Shown one piece after another: positions 32,748 through 42,972 of a stretch of 64,000 nucleotides of DNA. The notes under the pieces were generated by a model. It was not told where the DNA came from, did no database searches, and worked only from the letters and a program-made list of their open reading frames with translations. The position numbers and the translations under genes are program-made. The stretch comes from Gracilaria gracilis (lineage: Eukaryota; Rhodophyta; Florideophyceae; Gracilariales; Gracilariaceae), in NCBI GenBank assembly GCA_030374805.1, contig JARGSG010000222.1, positions 248,001 to 312,000 of the forward strand. The letters run 5' to 3'. Position 1 is the first letter of the stretch. Every line of letters starts with the position of its first letter.

Positions 32748-33270
32748 TTATTTATTTGTTTTTATTCGATCGGCGCTAGGCAAATAACGCCACGTGGGCC
32801 GCCGTAATACGCAGTTGCCGGCGGTTGACACTTTCGTCATCTGCAGAATCGTGCATTCCATTCTCAGGATTAAAGAATGGTATTCATTGACAGGATTCGT
32901 TCCCTTTGTAACGTTTACATACTCTGCAAGACGCCCACACAGTTTTTTTGCAGACGCTCCCATAACGCCGTGCACGTCAAACCCAATCGGCAAGAAGTCG
33001 ATGCAATTTGCTTCACACAACTGGTCCTACTTTGTGTGTTTTGCTGCTTCCACTTCGGACGCTGCCCCTCCCCCGCGGTTCGAATCTGCATTGGTGTGAA
33101 TGGCATTGTGGGGGCTAACAATTTTCATATATATACCCAGTGGCTTGGGTTGAGAGCGAATATCAGTGATAACAAGATCCATGCGAGCTTGCTGGATCTC
33201 TGGAAGGTTTTTTTGCAAAGGGAAGCGCCACTCCCTTGTGACGGCTAGGCAGAGCGGTGGTTGCTTCAAG
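32748..33270 (-). pseudogene. C-terminal segment of the L reverse transcriptase ORF
   Basis: The minus-strand frame includes LCEANCIDFLPIGFDVHGVM followed by GASAKKLCGRLAEYV, the type of C-terminal block found in one group of non-LTR polyproteins as I recall them. Between this and the catalytic part lies G2. Sequence from 33270 to 33696 belongs to L but frames are broken. Confidence 0.5.
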
Positions 33271-33696
33271 AACGCATATAGCGTATCTCACAGTGCGTTA
33301 TTTCCTCGAGTCGATCCCATTCCTACCGAGTATGTCATTGCATAGTAACAGAAATCATCGAGTTTGAGCACATTGACGTGTTTCTGTGCTGCACATGCAG
33401 AACAGGATCGCTAGGCGCAGAAAACGCTATTTACGGAGCAATGGATTAATGATGTTTGTGATCCAAGTAAGCTGTGAAGCAAAGAAAGGCCTCCATGGTG
33501 GACGTTGAACGCAACCTGCTCGTACTCAGCTTGTCGTGCTGGGAGGTTGTCGCAGCTCCGCTTGTCAGTCGCATATTACGTCACTGAATTCGTGCTGCAT
33601 TTTGTATATCGTGCCTTTTTGTTCAGCGCGAGCCGATAAGTTATCAAAGGAGAATTCTTCCGAAAGCGAATGATCTTGTTGCATACTGTTGGTGCT

Positions 33697-33945
33697 TGTA
33701 GCCCCTTTGGGCATCTGCAGGCTACGCAGTAGGCGTAGACGCTGCTGTTGGGACTCAAAACGGTCTTCCCCAATTCAGACACAAGTACCTGAATTGTAAG
33801 AGCACCCTACGCAGTTAGCATTCTACTCGTAGCTGGTGGTTTGGTAGAACCACTACAGTACTTAAGATAGTTTCTCACCGCCCTCAGTAAAACTTGAGGG
33901 CATCAAAACTCTTTCTCCCAAGTCTACCTACTTGGTCTGGTTACA
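33697..33945 (+). repeat. 5' LTR of G2
   Basis: Identical to the 3' LTR at all but about 5 positions, for example CTGCAG versus CTGGAG near 33715 and CTGGTGG versus CTTGTGG near 33836. It should hold the promoter. The bases right after it (GTGATCACTCTCCG) would be the primer-binding site, but I cannot match them to a tRNA by eye. Confidence 0.93.
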
Positions 33946-34018
33946 GTGATCACTCTCCGTTTACTTAGTCTGTGGACTAGAGGAATTTCAGTGCGTCTGT
34001 TTACCATTCGATCACAGG

Positions 34019-35989
34019 ATGTCTGACGAGGCATCTGACCAAAATGAAATGTCAAGCCTAACCGGTCTTGGCACGGCTCTGTCAGAGCCCCGTTTTGTTG
34101 CAACATCTGTAAATCACCCGCGTCTAGTGCGCTACGACGCCGCTTCAATCAGGACTTTCTTGATCGCCTATGATCAATACGTGAAAGAAGTCACCCAGAG
34201 AGCACTGCAGCTTGCAGTGGTTGATGCAACAACAGTTGAGCCAGTACGTCCAGTGAACCTATCGTTCTGCGTGGACCCAGAATGGCTGGAATCAACCGTA
34301 GACCTAGGTTTCATTCCGGACATCAGTGATGTCGAGACGCTTACTGATGAGCAATTAAGGCAGTACCTGGAGTCCAAATCATCTTCTCACAAAGGCTCTT
34401 TGAGTCTTTCTGCTTTGAACAACCTCGTCGAGAAGGAGCTCCGGATGGATATGAGCGACACGTCTGCGACATCGCGTATGACTCTGTTGCTGACATCTTA
34501 CAATGCTCTTCTACGCCGTCACAGTTTAAAATGGATTCTTGCATCCCGCCCGAAAACTGCAATTTCGCACATTCTTGCAGCACTTAAACCTAAGGCACTA
34601 CGTCTACCGCTCGAGCAGGATTTAGAGTTTGCGCATTCCGAGAAACGCAAAGATTTCAAGGCGTTCTTGGCGCATGCACTGAAGGTTTCAGAATCATTTG
34701 AAGATATTGATATGGGGTTTTCTCCCCAAGAACCCTCTTCAAAGTCAAACAGGAAGGACAAACCAAGTTCTTCCGGGAAACCCAACCAGCGGTCGGGCAC
34801 AGCCTCTGCATCTGACAAATCCCAGAGACCACACAGCCGACGACCGAAGCCATTTTGCTTGCATAAGATATGCAAACAAAAGCGTGCCAGACACTGGATC
34901 GACGAATGTGACAGGGCTACTGAAGACGAGAAGCAAGAAATGCGGGCTGAGGTTGCTGCGATGAAAGCTAGAAAAAGCCCAGCCGCCTCCACACGTTCGC
35001 AAACCCGAAATCAATTCGGGCAAGAACGTAGAGGAAATGGACAGGTCTCTCGTATCACGACCGACATGGTCCCTAATCATGTCGATTCCGAATCCTGCAC
35101 CGTCTCACTAGTAGATGGAAAGTCCAGCCAGGCCTGCATTGCTCGACTCGACTGCGGTAGCGACCACAGCATCGTTGCTCCATCTCTCGCGGAGGAATCC
35201 GCATTGAAAGGCATTGGAAAGATTTCATTAATCAACCCAATTTCCTTGCAAGTCGCTCTAAAGAAGGGTGAAAAGCCTCAAACATTCTCATTCTCGCGAT
35301 CATGGATGACTCCTCGTACAATTATGATGCTTCCTTCTGGAGAACTGGCCCTTCGAAACGTCGCGTATCTCATCGCGGATGATGACCTGGCATGCGAGAA
35401 ACTCCTCATCGGGAATCCGGTTCTCAAGCACCTTAGAGCCAACCCCAGCACCATACTGGACGGGCGGCGAAAGGAACTCGATGGAATCGATTGCGCAGGA
35501 GTAGGGAACGTGATCGGAAGCGGTGGTGGATATGTCCAGCGACTCATGATTGCTCGGCTGAATCGCGAAGAACCAGATCATCGTTCTTTGAAGACTGACA
35601 GGCCTCGTGTGGACATCGTCACTGCCAGAGCCGAAGAAGATCCATTCCCCGATCCATCCCTGCTAGATCCCATTGATTCCACGCAGCACGAGGAAATCGT
35701 TGACGCTACAAAGAAAATGGTCCAGACCGCGCGTAGCAATGGCATGCCGGATGATCCCGTCCAGAGATTGAACTACTTGGTTCAATCACACATTAACATC
35801 TTCCGCACCGCCCTCTCTTCAGGACCTGCGGCCAGCATTGAGCCGCTGAAGATTGACCTCAACCGAGAAGCACATCCAGTCCGTGTGAGATTGCGGAATT
35901 ACTCGCGCGAGCAGCGCGAATTCTTGGACAAGTTTGTCACCGAATTGGTACGAGCAAATATGGTTTATCCTAACCCAAGCTCTCCATGA
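34019..35989 (+). CDS. G2 gag, protease and start of RT (up to the premature stop)
   Basis: 656 codons. The gag part has a basic Ser-rich linker, then a Cys/His cluster CLHKIC...RARHWIDEC (about residues 278-297), spaced C-x4-C-x6-H-x4-C, wider than the usual retroviral knuckle. Protease is marked by ARLDCGSDHSIVAP (about residues 373-386), where DCGS stands for the usual D-S/T-G. The frame ends at TGA 35987-35989 inside the N-terminal RT motif SPWxSP; the missing residue is the conserved Trp, so TGG became TGA. The next frame continues in phase, so this is one gag-pol gene, not a natural gag end. Confidence 0.9.
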   Translation: MSDEASDQNEMSSLTGLGTALSEPRFVATSVNHPRLVRYDAASIRTFLIAYDQYVKEVTQRALQLAVVDATTVEPVRPVNLSFCVDPEWLESTVDLGFIPDISDVETLTDEQLRQYLESKSSSHKGSLSLSALNNLVEKELRMDMSDTSATSRMTLLLTSYNALLRRHSLKWILASRPKTAISHILAALKPKALRLPLEQDLEFAHSEKRKDFKAFLAHALKVSESFEDIDMGFSPQEPSSKSNRKDKPSSSGKPNQRSGTASASDKSQRPHSRRPKPFCLHKICKQKRARHWIDECDRATEDEKQEMRAEVAAMKARKSPAASTRSQTRNQFGQERRGNGQVSRITTDMVPNHVDSESCTVSLVDGKSSQACIARLDCGSDHSIVAPSLAEESALKGIGKISLINPISLQVALKKGEKPQTFSFSRSWMTPRTIMMLPSGELALRNVAYLIADDDLACEKLLIGNPVLKHLRANPSTILDGRRKELDGIDCAGVGNVIGSGGGYVQRLMIARLNREEPDHRSLKTDRPRVDIVTARAEEDPFPDPSLLDPIDSTQHEEIVDATKKMVQTARSNGMPDDPVQRLNYLVQSHINIFRTALSSGPAASIEPLKIDLNREAHPVRVRLRNYSREQREFLDKFVTELVRANMVYPNPSSP

Positions 35990-36004
35990 ACCTCCGCCCC
36001 GCTT

Positions 36005-38770
36005 GTGGTTCCCAAACCTGGACCAGCAAGATTTCGTTTTACTGTAGACCTACGTCCGGTCAATAAGTTCACATTGAAGCATCAGTTCCCAATGCCGAAT
36101 ATTGAACAAGAACTCTCCAGACTTGCCGGGTCCCGCTTCTTCGCCACTTTTGACTTGTCCCATGGATACTGGCAACTTCCCCTCCATCCGGACTCTCAGA
36201 CGTGCCAATCATTCATCACACCTGACGGAATTTTCTCACCCACGCGCGTCTTACACGGCACCACCAATGCAGTGACGCATATGCAATCTGCTTTGAAGGC
36301 AGTACTACCTTCTCCAATCCTCCGACAACTGCTTTATTGGTTAGACGACATGCTGTTGCATCACCAGAAGATACAAGGATTGTTAGATTGTATAGAGAAG
36401 CTCTTTCACTTCTGTGCCACACACAACATCCGTTTGCACCCGAAGAAGAGCATACTGTTTTCCACCAGCATCAGATGGTGTGGTCGTCTTATCTCCGCCG
36501 AAGGCATTAGGTTTGACCCAAGACGACTGGATGGGCTACTCCGCATGCAACCTCTTTCCAATGGAGCGCATTTGCAGCAATTTCTTTGCGCTATGCAGTG
36601 GATGAAGACCGGCATTCCAGACTATGCGAACCTTACGTCTCCTTTGCACGATTTCTTGGAAAAGGTGTATACAGCCGCGGGGAAACGAACCGCAAGAGGA
36701 GTCGCAAAAGTAGAACTCGCTTCAATTGGTTGGGGTGCAGACGAACTCTCCGCCTTCGAACGATGTAAGAAAGCGCTGGTACATCTCGTCACCTTGGCAC
36801 ATAGAGACGACTCTCAAAGGCTCTGCATCTACACCGATGCATCGGACGACATGTGGTCAGGAATCGTGACGCAGGTTCCACACAGTGACTTGAACAAAGC
36901 TCACAAAGATCAACGACACAGCCCGCTGGCGTTCTGCTCGGGTCGGTTCAATCAAACACAAATGCGTTGGTCGACGTTAGAGAAGGAAGCCTATGCCATC
37001 ATGATCACGCTCGAACGAATGCACTGGATTGCAGCAACGCCTGATGGTTTCGACCTTTACACGGACCACAACAATCTTGTGTTCATCTTCGATCCTCTCT
37101 CCATCGTACCAGATCTCTCGCAAACCGCCATTAGAAAGGTGCTACGCTGGGCTGTCCGCCTGAGCATCTACATGTACACGTGCTTTCACATCCAAGGAAT
37201 TGATAATGTTTGGGCTGACCTCCTCGGCCGCTGGTCAGCACCTCCGACGGTACGCCGCCTAATTTGCATTCCAGCTCTTCCTTCTACCACATCAGAAGAG
37301 TTCCAATGGCCATCTCCAAAAGAACTTGCAACTGCACAGAACCTAGAATCCGCCTTGCGCCCACACGATTTGAAACTTTACGAAGACCTATGGCGCAACG
37401 ACAACCACGCTGTATGGATTCCAGACTCCGCTCACGACCTTCAGCTGCGTATATGCATCATTGCGCACACTGGTCCGAGTGGACATCGCGCGAAGGCTTC
37501 CACGAATGAGGTTTTGCGAAAGTACTTTTTCTGGAACGGCATGAAGGCAGATGTAGAAGCTTTTGTCAAAGCATGCATCCATTGCCTCTCTACTACAGGT
37601 GGAAACAAATTACCACGCCCATTCGGCCCAGCAGTGCATGGAACTTCGCCAAACAACTTGTTGCAATTCGACTACATCGAGATAGGAGCGAGTCACAATG
37701 GTCAGAAGTACATATTGATGCTCCGAGACGACCACTCTGATTACAAATGGCTGTACTCCTTCTGTGACACTTCGGCAGAAAACGCTGCCAATGCCATCAT
37801 TGATTGGTGTGCTGCATTCAACGTACCTGACGGACTCCTTTCCGACGGACCAACTCATTTCAAGAACGAAACGGTCCGAAAGGTTACAAAGGGTTTGAAC
37901 GTACCACACAAGTTTACGCTGCCGTACACGCCGTGGAGCAACGGCGCCGTGGAACGTCTTGGAAGAGAACTGCTTCGCGTTTTTCGCGCTCTTACATCGG
38001 AGCTACAACTGGACTTTCAGGAATGGACGGACCTCCTCCCAATCGTTCAGAGCATTTTGAACAACACTCCCTCCTCGCATCGCAGGAACGTGCCACCGAT
38101 TACAGCTTTTACTGGTATGAAACCAACTCCACCCATCTCAACATTCATGCGCTCGCAGACTACGACTCCGATAAGCATTCCGGATGCTCTGAGAGAACGC
38201 GCGGTGAATGTGGAGAAGCTACAAGAGCTTACAGCCCAGCTCCGACCCATGGTACAAGAAGCGCTCTCTATGAATCGACAAAGATCTCGTGAAACTGCCT
38301 CAAGAGGAACTTTAGCAAATTTCACTGAAGGCGATTTCGTACTTGTTGCACGAGAAGAATTTTATGCTGGAGAGAAACTTGCTCTTCGCTGGCGGGGACC
38401 TCGTCGGATTGTGCGACCGGTGTCAGATTACGTTTATGTTGTTGAAGATCTACGTAATGGTGTTGCTACAGAAGAACATTCTTCAAGGTTGAAGTTTTAT
38501 CACGATCGTTCCTTGGACACAGAAGCTATAATGTCACATGTTATATCATCTGAGACCGGAATGGTTGTGGCACGTCTTCTACGACTTGTCGAGGACAACG
38601 ATGATCTGTTGGTACATATCCGTTGGAAAGGTCTTCCAAACTCAGAGGACACTCTAGAACCCATTAATAGAGTGTACAAAGATGTTCCAAAGATGGTGCT
38701 TCGGCTTTTGAAACGCAAAGCCACACCCAAACACCTGGTTATCAAAGCCCGACACGTTTTGGGTCTTTGA
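36005..38770 (+). CDS. G2 pol: RT, RNase H, integrase, chromodomain
   Basis: 921 codons, in frame with the upstream part. RT has FRFTVDLRPVNKFT, ATFDLSHGYWQLPL and the catalytic YWLDDML (about residues 109-115). RNase H has LCIYTDASDD (about 273) and LYTDHNN. Integrase has an HTGPSGH...CIHC zinc finger (about 487-525) and catalytic D, D, E in QFDYIEI, LSDGPTHF and NGAVERLG (about 555, 614, 648). The C-terminus is a chromodomain: VHIRWKGLPNSEDTLEPINR (about 868-887). Chromoviral chromodomains guide integration to marked chromatin. Apart from the upstream stop all catalytic residues are visible. Confidence 0.93.
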   Translation: MVPKPGPARFRFTVDLRPVNKFTLKHQFPMPNIEQELSRLAGSRFFATFDLSHGYWQLPLHPDSQTCQSFITPDGIFSPTRVLHGTTNAVTHMQSALKAVLPSPILRQLLYWLDDMLLHHQKIQGLLDCIEKLFHFCATHNIRLHPKKSILFSTSIRWCGRLISAEGIRFDPRRLDGLLRMQPLSNGAHLQQFLCAMQWMKTGIPDYANLTSPLHDFLEKVYTAAGKRTARGVAKVELASIGWGADELSAFERCKKALVHLVTLAHRDDSQRLCIYTDASDDMWSGIVTQVPHSDLNKAHKDQRHSPLAFCSGRFNQTQMRWSTLEKEAYAIMITLERMHWIAATPDGFDLYTDHNNLVFIFDPLSIVPDLSQTAIRKVLRWAVRLSIYMYTCFHIQGIDNVWADLLGRWSAPPTVRRLICIPALPSTTSEEFQWPSPKELATAQNLESALRPHDLKLYEDLWRNDNHAVWIPDSAHDLQLRICIIAHTGPSGHRAKASTNEVLRKYFFWNGMKADVEAFVKACIHCLSTTGGNKLPRPFGPAVHGTSPNNLLQFDYIEIGASHNGQKYILMLRDDHSDYKWLYSFCDTSAENAANAIIDWCAAFNVPDGLLSDGPTHFKNETVRKVTKGLNVPHKFTLPYTPWSNGAVERLGRELLRVFRALTSELQLDFQEWTDLLPIVQSILNNTPSSHRRNVPPITAFTGMKPTPPISTFMRSQTTTPISIPDALRERAVNVEKLQELTAQLRPMVQEALSMNRQRSRETASRGTLANFTEGDFVLVAREEFYAGEKLALRWRGPRRIVRPVSDYVYVVEDLRNGVATEEHSSRLKFYHDRSLDTEAIMSHVISSETGMVVARLLRLVEDNDDLLVHIRWKGLPNSEDTLEPINRVYKDVPKMVLRLLKRKATPKHLVIKARHVLGL

Positions 38771-38780
38771 GAGAGGGAAG
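38769..38780 (+). other. Polypurine tract of G2
   Basis: GAGAGAGGGAAG directly abuts the 3' LTR start TGTAGCC and overlaps the end of the pol stop codon. It primes plus-strand synthesis. Confidence 0.85.
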
Positions 38781-39029
38781 TGTAGCCCCTTTGGGCATCT
38801 GGAGGCTACGCAGTAGGCGTAGACGCTGCTGTTGGGACTCAAAACGGTCTTCCCCAATTCAGACACAAGTACCTGAATTGTAAGAGCACCCTACGCAGTT
38901 AGCATTCTACTCGTAGCTTGTGGTTTGGTAGAACCACTACAGTACTTAAGATAGTTTCTCACCGCCCTGAGTAAAACTTGAGGGCATCGAACCTCTTTCT
39001 CCCAAGTCTACCTACTTGGTCTGGTTACA
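38781..39029 (+). repeat. 3' LTR of G2
   Basis: A 249-bp repeat matching 33697-33945 and followed by the target duplication GTGCT. In the last 40 bases it differs from the 5' copy at CATCGAACCTC versus CATCAAAACTC. Confidence 0.93.
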
Positions 39030-39034
39030 GTGCT

Positions 39035-40737
39035 CTAGGCCAGGCGAATCATCTGTGACGGTACTATATTTGCCTTGAATATTGCAGTGTTCATGGCACT
39101 GGTGATGACCGACCAAGCAGCGAAATATGATGAAACACATGCTGCCTTCTGTATCCATTACGTTTTTGTTAGGTTCAGTCCTTTTTTTGCCGAACGAGAG
39201 GCATGCTCTACTCCAGCCTTCTGTTGATATCTTGCCGGTTATTTCTTCGAATACTATTCGCTGCCTGTTGTCAAAGAACTTGACTTCGGCTTGGGTATAA
39301 AGCTGCGGAGTGGTTCAAAGTATGTATGTCATCTTACAAGATCCAGCACAGAACCGTAGCAAGGTTAATGCCATGTGAGGGTCGTGAAGCTGGATGAGCG
39401 CCTATAGCAACTTGTTCTGTTTGTCCCGTTTATCTTTTAGAGCGTTGGTGATTGCATCACCGTGCCCTATTGAAGAACCGAGTATTGAAATTGCACGAAA
39501 ACGAGTAACTCGTGCTGGAAAACGTGGCATGTTGAGAGGACGCCACCACCATGCTGTCGTTTTTGTGTAGTTTGGTTCAAAACCAATTTTTTTTTCCTTC
39601 AAACGTAAGGAGAGAAAGGCACTCTGTTGCGTTGGCACGCGTTGTTATTACTGTCCCGTCTTCTGCATAAAAATGGTTCGCGATAGAGTTTATTGCTGTC
39701 TGGACCTTAAGGATGAGGGGGTGAAGTGCCAAGGCAAACAAAAGAGGGCTTAATGGGTCACCTTGCCGGGTGCCAGCCTTGCTTTGGATGACAAACTCTC
39801 CAAACCAAAGGAGAATTGGCTTCTTGTAGCAGAAATGTACAAACCGGCGCGATTTATGGACAATGGACGAACACGGCGGAGAGCATATGCTGTCTTTCGA
39901 TGGTGCTGAAAGCTTTCTTCCCATCAATGTTCAGAAGAACGAGATCATTGCCGCGGAGTGTTGGTTACAGTTCTAACAATTTGCAATAATGCTTCGGCAC
40001 CGCACGAAGTACCTATGCTTAGCTGGTGAGGTCGGAGGTAGGTTTGCATAGTCGGCATGCGCGGTGCCATTGTCGCTAGCATGTGAGCAATGAAACGCCT
40101 CCAAACTAAGCCCACCGCTAAAGGATGCAGTTTTTGTGAGGCGGGTTTGGGAATGCCCAACAAGTTGCCCGATACGAACCACACTTGTGTGTGAGGAGGT
40201 GCTTTGCCCGCCGCCATGTAATTGACGAAGCGCGTTACTTCGATTAGTATTAGCCGGTCTGGAGCGTTGCCACCAGGCGTAGTAGCCAATCATTTGAGCA
40301 AGCCTGGCCACATGCCCTCCGGGCTCGGTGAAGATGCCTGTTTGAGGCCATAATGTTCGACGAACGAAAGATTCGTCAAAGGAAAGCGAAGGAGGGAGAT
40401 GGTGATTTGGAGAATCAATAACTTCTATAGCAGGGTTCGGGTGTAAGTCAGCCAGCTTTTGAGCGGGCTCGTGTGCAGGAGGTACGGGGTTTCCTCCTCG
40501 TACGAGTATTTCACAAGCCTTTGTGTATTCACCTGCAGTAAAAGCTTTGCGAGCACGTGAGTACTTGGTAGTACAGGTTGATCTTGTTGCAGGTGCACGG
40601 AGATGTGCTACACGGGCTTCATCAAGAAGTGTATTCCACTCTCCTCGTAGTGCCATTCTAATTCGGCGGGTAACAGAACGATGGCGGGAAGCCCTATTGT
40701 GGTTTCGGGGTTCGCCCCGTCCGTTTTTTTGGAACAA
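39035..40737 (-). pseudogene. L reverse transcriptase, catalytic part (broken)
   Basis: Reading leftward: a helical N-terminal block (YSRARKAFTAGEYTKACEIL); then, after a slip, LGIPKPASQKLHPLAVGLVW plus RRFIAHMLA and CGAEALLQIVR; then AGTRQGDPLSPLLFALALHP, the classic non-LTR RT motif; then FYAEDGTVI, where the usual YADD is AEDG; then ILGSSIGHGD and DPHMALTLLRFCAG. The order is that of a non-LTR RT whose best-known feature is the RPIAVGxxxRR block. At least four frame changes or stops and the altered catalytic Asp pair show it is inactive. Confidence 0.72.
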
Positions 40738-41508
40738 AAGTTTGGGGGTTGCAATAAGACGACGCAGATATATTATTTTAAGGGTTGTAGTGCGTAATAT
40801 ATTGAAGTTATGGAGGAAATGGTAAAGAGTTCAATGTATTCAAGACGCAGTGTTCTTGATATGTAGTCCATTGTCGGTATACGAAGATCAAAGATTGTTT
40901 CGATGGTTAGGCAGTCACCTACAGTTGGTGGCAATGGCATGTTTTCCTAGTTGTGTTCCTTTGTGTTTGATTCTCTTTCAATTAACAAGGGGTTGAAGGA
41001 CCGCTGTTGGTGAAGAGTTTGCTGTGCTCTGTAAGGGCGTGAAGCTGTTTGTGTTGCTAGAGAATGGTTCATTTGTACTGCTGTTGCGCTGATTGGGACG
41101 GGGACCTTCAGCCGATGTGTCCATAGGAACATTTTCTACCAAGTTGTTCGTCGTGTTTGGTGCTGTAACGGGAGCTCTTTGGTTTGGTTGGGGTGTTGGA
41201 AATTTCTGCTGCGTTTGGCGTGGTTTTATCGGAGTGAGGTCGATTGATGGGTTTCTCTGTTTTATCGTTTGGAGGCATCGTTGTTCGTGCTCTTGTAATA
41301 CGTCAGCGAAGAACAGACGTGGTTTTCAGAGGGTATACGGTGATTCAAGACGGGATATTTAGTCTCTCAGTTTTGGTATGATCTGCTTTATATTATCGGT
41401 TGTTCTTGTATTTTGGAAGTGTAGGCGAATGTCGTCGATTGGTTGAACAGTAATCGTGGGGAGGCGTTTGATACCACAATGTCGCACTGTCATATTGTAG
41501 AAACGGTC

Positions 41509-42168
41509 TCAGGCAGGTTTAAATAGGGGGATACAGCTTTCCGGGACAAACAGCAAGAAGCTGCCTGGGTCTCCGGTTTTGACTAAAGTCAGCGGTTCCC
41601 TAATTCCAGCTTCTGCTAGGCAGCGGGTTATGTTAAAGGGGTTCTTTGACGGTTTGTGCGTTGCCGGCGTACGCAAAAGCGCAAAACGTTTTTCTTCGTG
41701 CTCAATTGTGTTCCAAGGAGTTCGGTAGATTCGGTTTCGTCCGTTCCTGGAGAGGGTAAACGTGTCTGCGTTAAATTCTTCTTTGTCATTGGCGCTTTCC
41801 GTGGTTAGCCCCGGAATTCGTGAGGGCATAGCGGCGACGGGTTTTGTTAAACGCTGTTGCTGTACTTGTGCGTATATAGAATTCGTCGGGTCTTGATTAT
41901 GCGAGTCGCTACCCGCCGTGTTGTAGTCTTTATTTGACGTTTTCTGATAGCGCCGTGGTTGCGTTATCGCAATTTTGAAGCGAATAAAATACGCCAGAGC
42001 TCCCAAATCAGCGAAGTCTCCGTCCACAAGGTGGGCTATGATAGAAAGTTGTCCGTTTGTAGGGCCTAAGACGGTTACGAATTGCTCTAAGTGGGCTGGA
42101 TTGTTCAGGTTCAGTTCAGGGCTGAATTTGTTCTTGGGTATTGAGAAAAACCGAGCAAAGGCATGCAT
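41509..42168 (-). CDS. ORF1-like protein of L
   Basis: 219 codons without an internal stop, upstream of the RT on the same strand. It has an N-terminal helical region (LVDGDFADLGALAYFIRFKI), a Gln/Ser-rich linker and a C-terminal globular part (SRNGRNRIYRTPWNTIEHEE, ITRCLAEAGIREPLTLVKTG). No zinc knuckle or RRM is evident. Position fits a non-LTR ORF1 nucleic-acid-binding protein, but the assignment is by context only. The start at 42168 is an ATG. Confidence 0.5.
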   Translation of the reverse strand: MHAFARFFSIPKNKFSPELNLNNPAHLEQFVTVLGPTNGQLSIIAHLVDGDFADLGALAYFIRFKIAITQPRRYQKTSNKDYNTAGSDSHNQDPTNSIYAQVQQQRLTKPVAAMPSRIPGLTTESANDKEEFNADTFTLSRNGRNRIYRTPWNTIEHEEKRFALLRTPATHKPSKNPFNITRCLAEAGIREPLTLVKTGDPGSFLLFVPESCIPLFKPA

Positions 42169-42613
42169 CTATTGTTCAGCTTTTACCTGGTACAGCTCTT
42201 TCAGTGAGGCACCGTGCGGGCCAGGCGCGGCTTCCCCCGCCATGTTCTCCAGACAAGGACAGTATAAACTTGATAACACTTGATAAAGCAGTAACTTCGG
42301 TCTTATTTTTTCTTTAACTTCACTAGCGGAGATCCAGAGTTTGAAGGCGCCCAATTTATACGCTGCAGCGCGGCGCTTTGCCTTTCAAATAAAATGCCAT
42401 TAAATGTGGGTTGTCTAGTGTCTATCGGACCAACGCGTTGACCTCATATGAGGTCAAAATGACCTCATATGAGGTCAGCCCGTTGAGAGAGTAAAATAAA
42501 CCAAAAAATTACATTCCGGACCTATAATGCGGACTTTTCAAATTTCAAAATTTGAAAAGTCCTTGAACAGTCGTTTAAGTAGTAGTCTGTAGGGCAAAAC
42601 GGCCAGTAATCAC

Positions 42614-42670
42614 AGCTCAGTGGATAAGATATCCTATGTGAGCAAATTAAAACGTGAGTTCAAACCTCGC
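42614..42670 (+). other. tRNA-like (SINE-like) segment inside P
   Basis: AGCTCAGTGGAT (42614-42625) resembles the A box and GTTCAAACC (42658-42666) the B box of a tRNA gene, with a five-pair T-stem (GTGAG/CTCGC) around the latter. D and anticodon stems do not form properly, so it is not a working tRNA. It may be a decayed tRNA or tRNA-derived SINE head. Confidence 0.35.
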
Positions 42671-42972
42671 TGAGGTTTATTAAAACTCGAAAACTCCTTA
42701 TGGAGCTCGACTAATTCTAGTAATATGTTTACACTAAGAACGTTTTCAACACCCACTTGAACAACAGACAGAACAAGGTGACATCTGTTAAAGGGGCAGT
42801 TTCGTCAGAGTGTAAACATTATCTAGCATGTTCAATAACGCGGATTGAATTAGTAGGGGGCTTAAGGCAAATGAACACTTGTTGATAATGTGATTCTTTA
42901 TGTGTTTTTATTCAATATCAGCGCTTGTTTACTTCTATGTTGACGTTGTTGTTGACAACAGATGTGCTTCAA

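Larger units (their letters stand above)
33697..39029 (+). mobile_element. G2: chromodomain Ty3/gypsy retrotransposon, structurally complete
   Basis: Two 249-bp LTRs (33697-33945 and 38781-39029) begin TGTAGCCCC and end GGTTACA. They differ at about 5 sites (roughly 2%). The flanks carry the perfect 5-bp duplication GTGCT (33692-33696, 39030-39034). Between them is one long frame, 34019-38770, encoding gag, protease, RT, RNase H, integrase and a chromodomain, with a single internal stop. It is the youngest and best-preserved large element in the window and is inserted in L. Confidence 0.95.
32740..42280 (-). mobile_element. L: LINE-like non-LTR retroelement, minus strand, interrupted by G2
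   Basis: A reverse transcriptase without LTR features is spread over 39040-40737, with its 3' continuation at 32748-33696, and an ORF1-like frame at 41509-42168. G2 sits between the two parts with a perfect target duplication, so removing it rejoins L. The 3' end is taken near 32740, where TTTATTTATTTG and (GAAC)n-type simple repeats occur. The 5' end is unclear. No target duplication for L itself was found. Confidence 0.62.

Noticed and set aside
4385..35989. A genetic code in which TGA means Trp
   Set aside because: Trp is encoded by TGG throughout the long G2, methyltransferase and piggyBac frames, and TAA/TAG stops are as frequent in the relics; mutation explains the TGA sites.
35987..35989. 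Programmed gag-pol readthrough in G2
   Set aside because: The stop sits inside the RT N-terminal motif at a conserved Trp, far past protease, so a point mutation is simpler.
42614..42670. Functional tRNA gene
   Set aside because: Only A-box, B-box and T-stem fit; D and anticodon stems do not pair.
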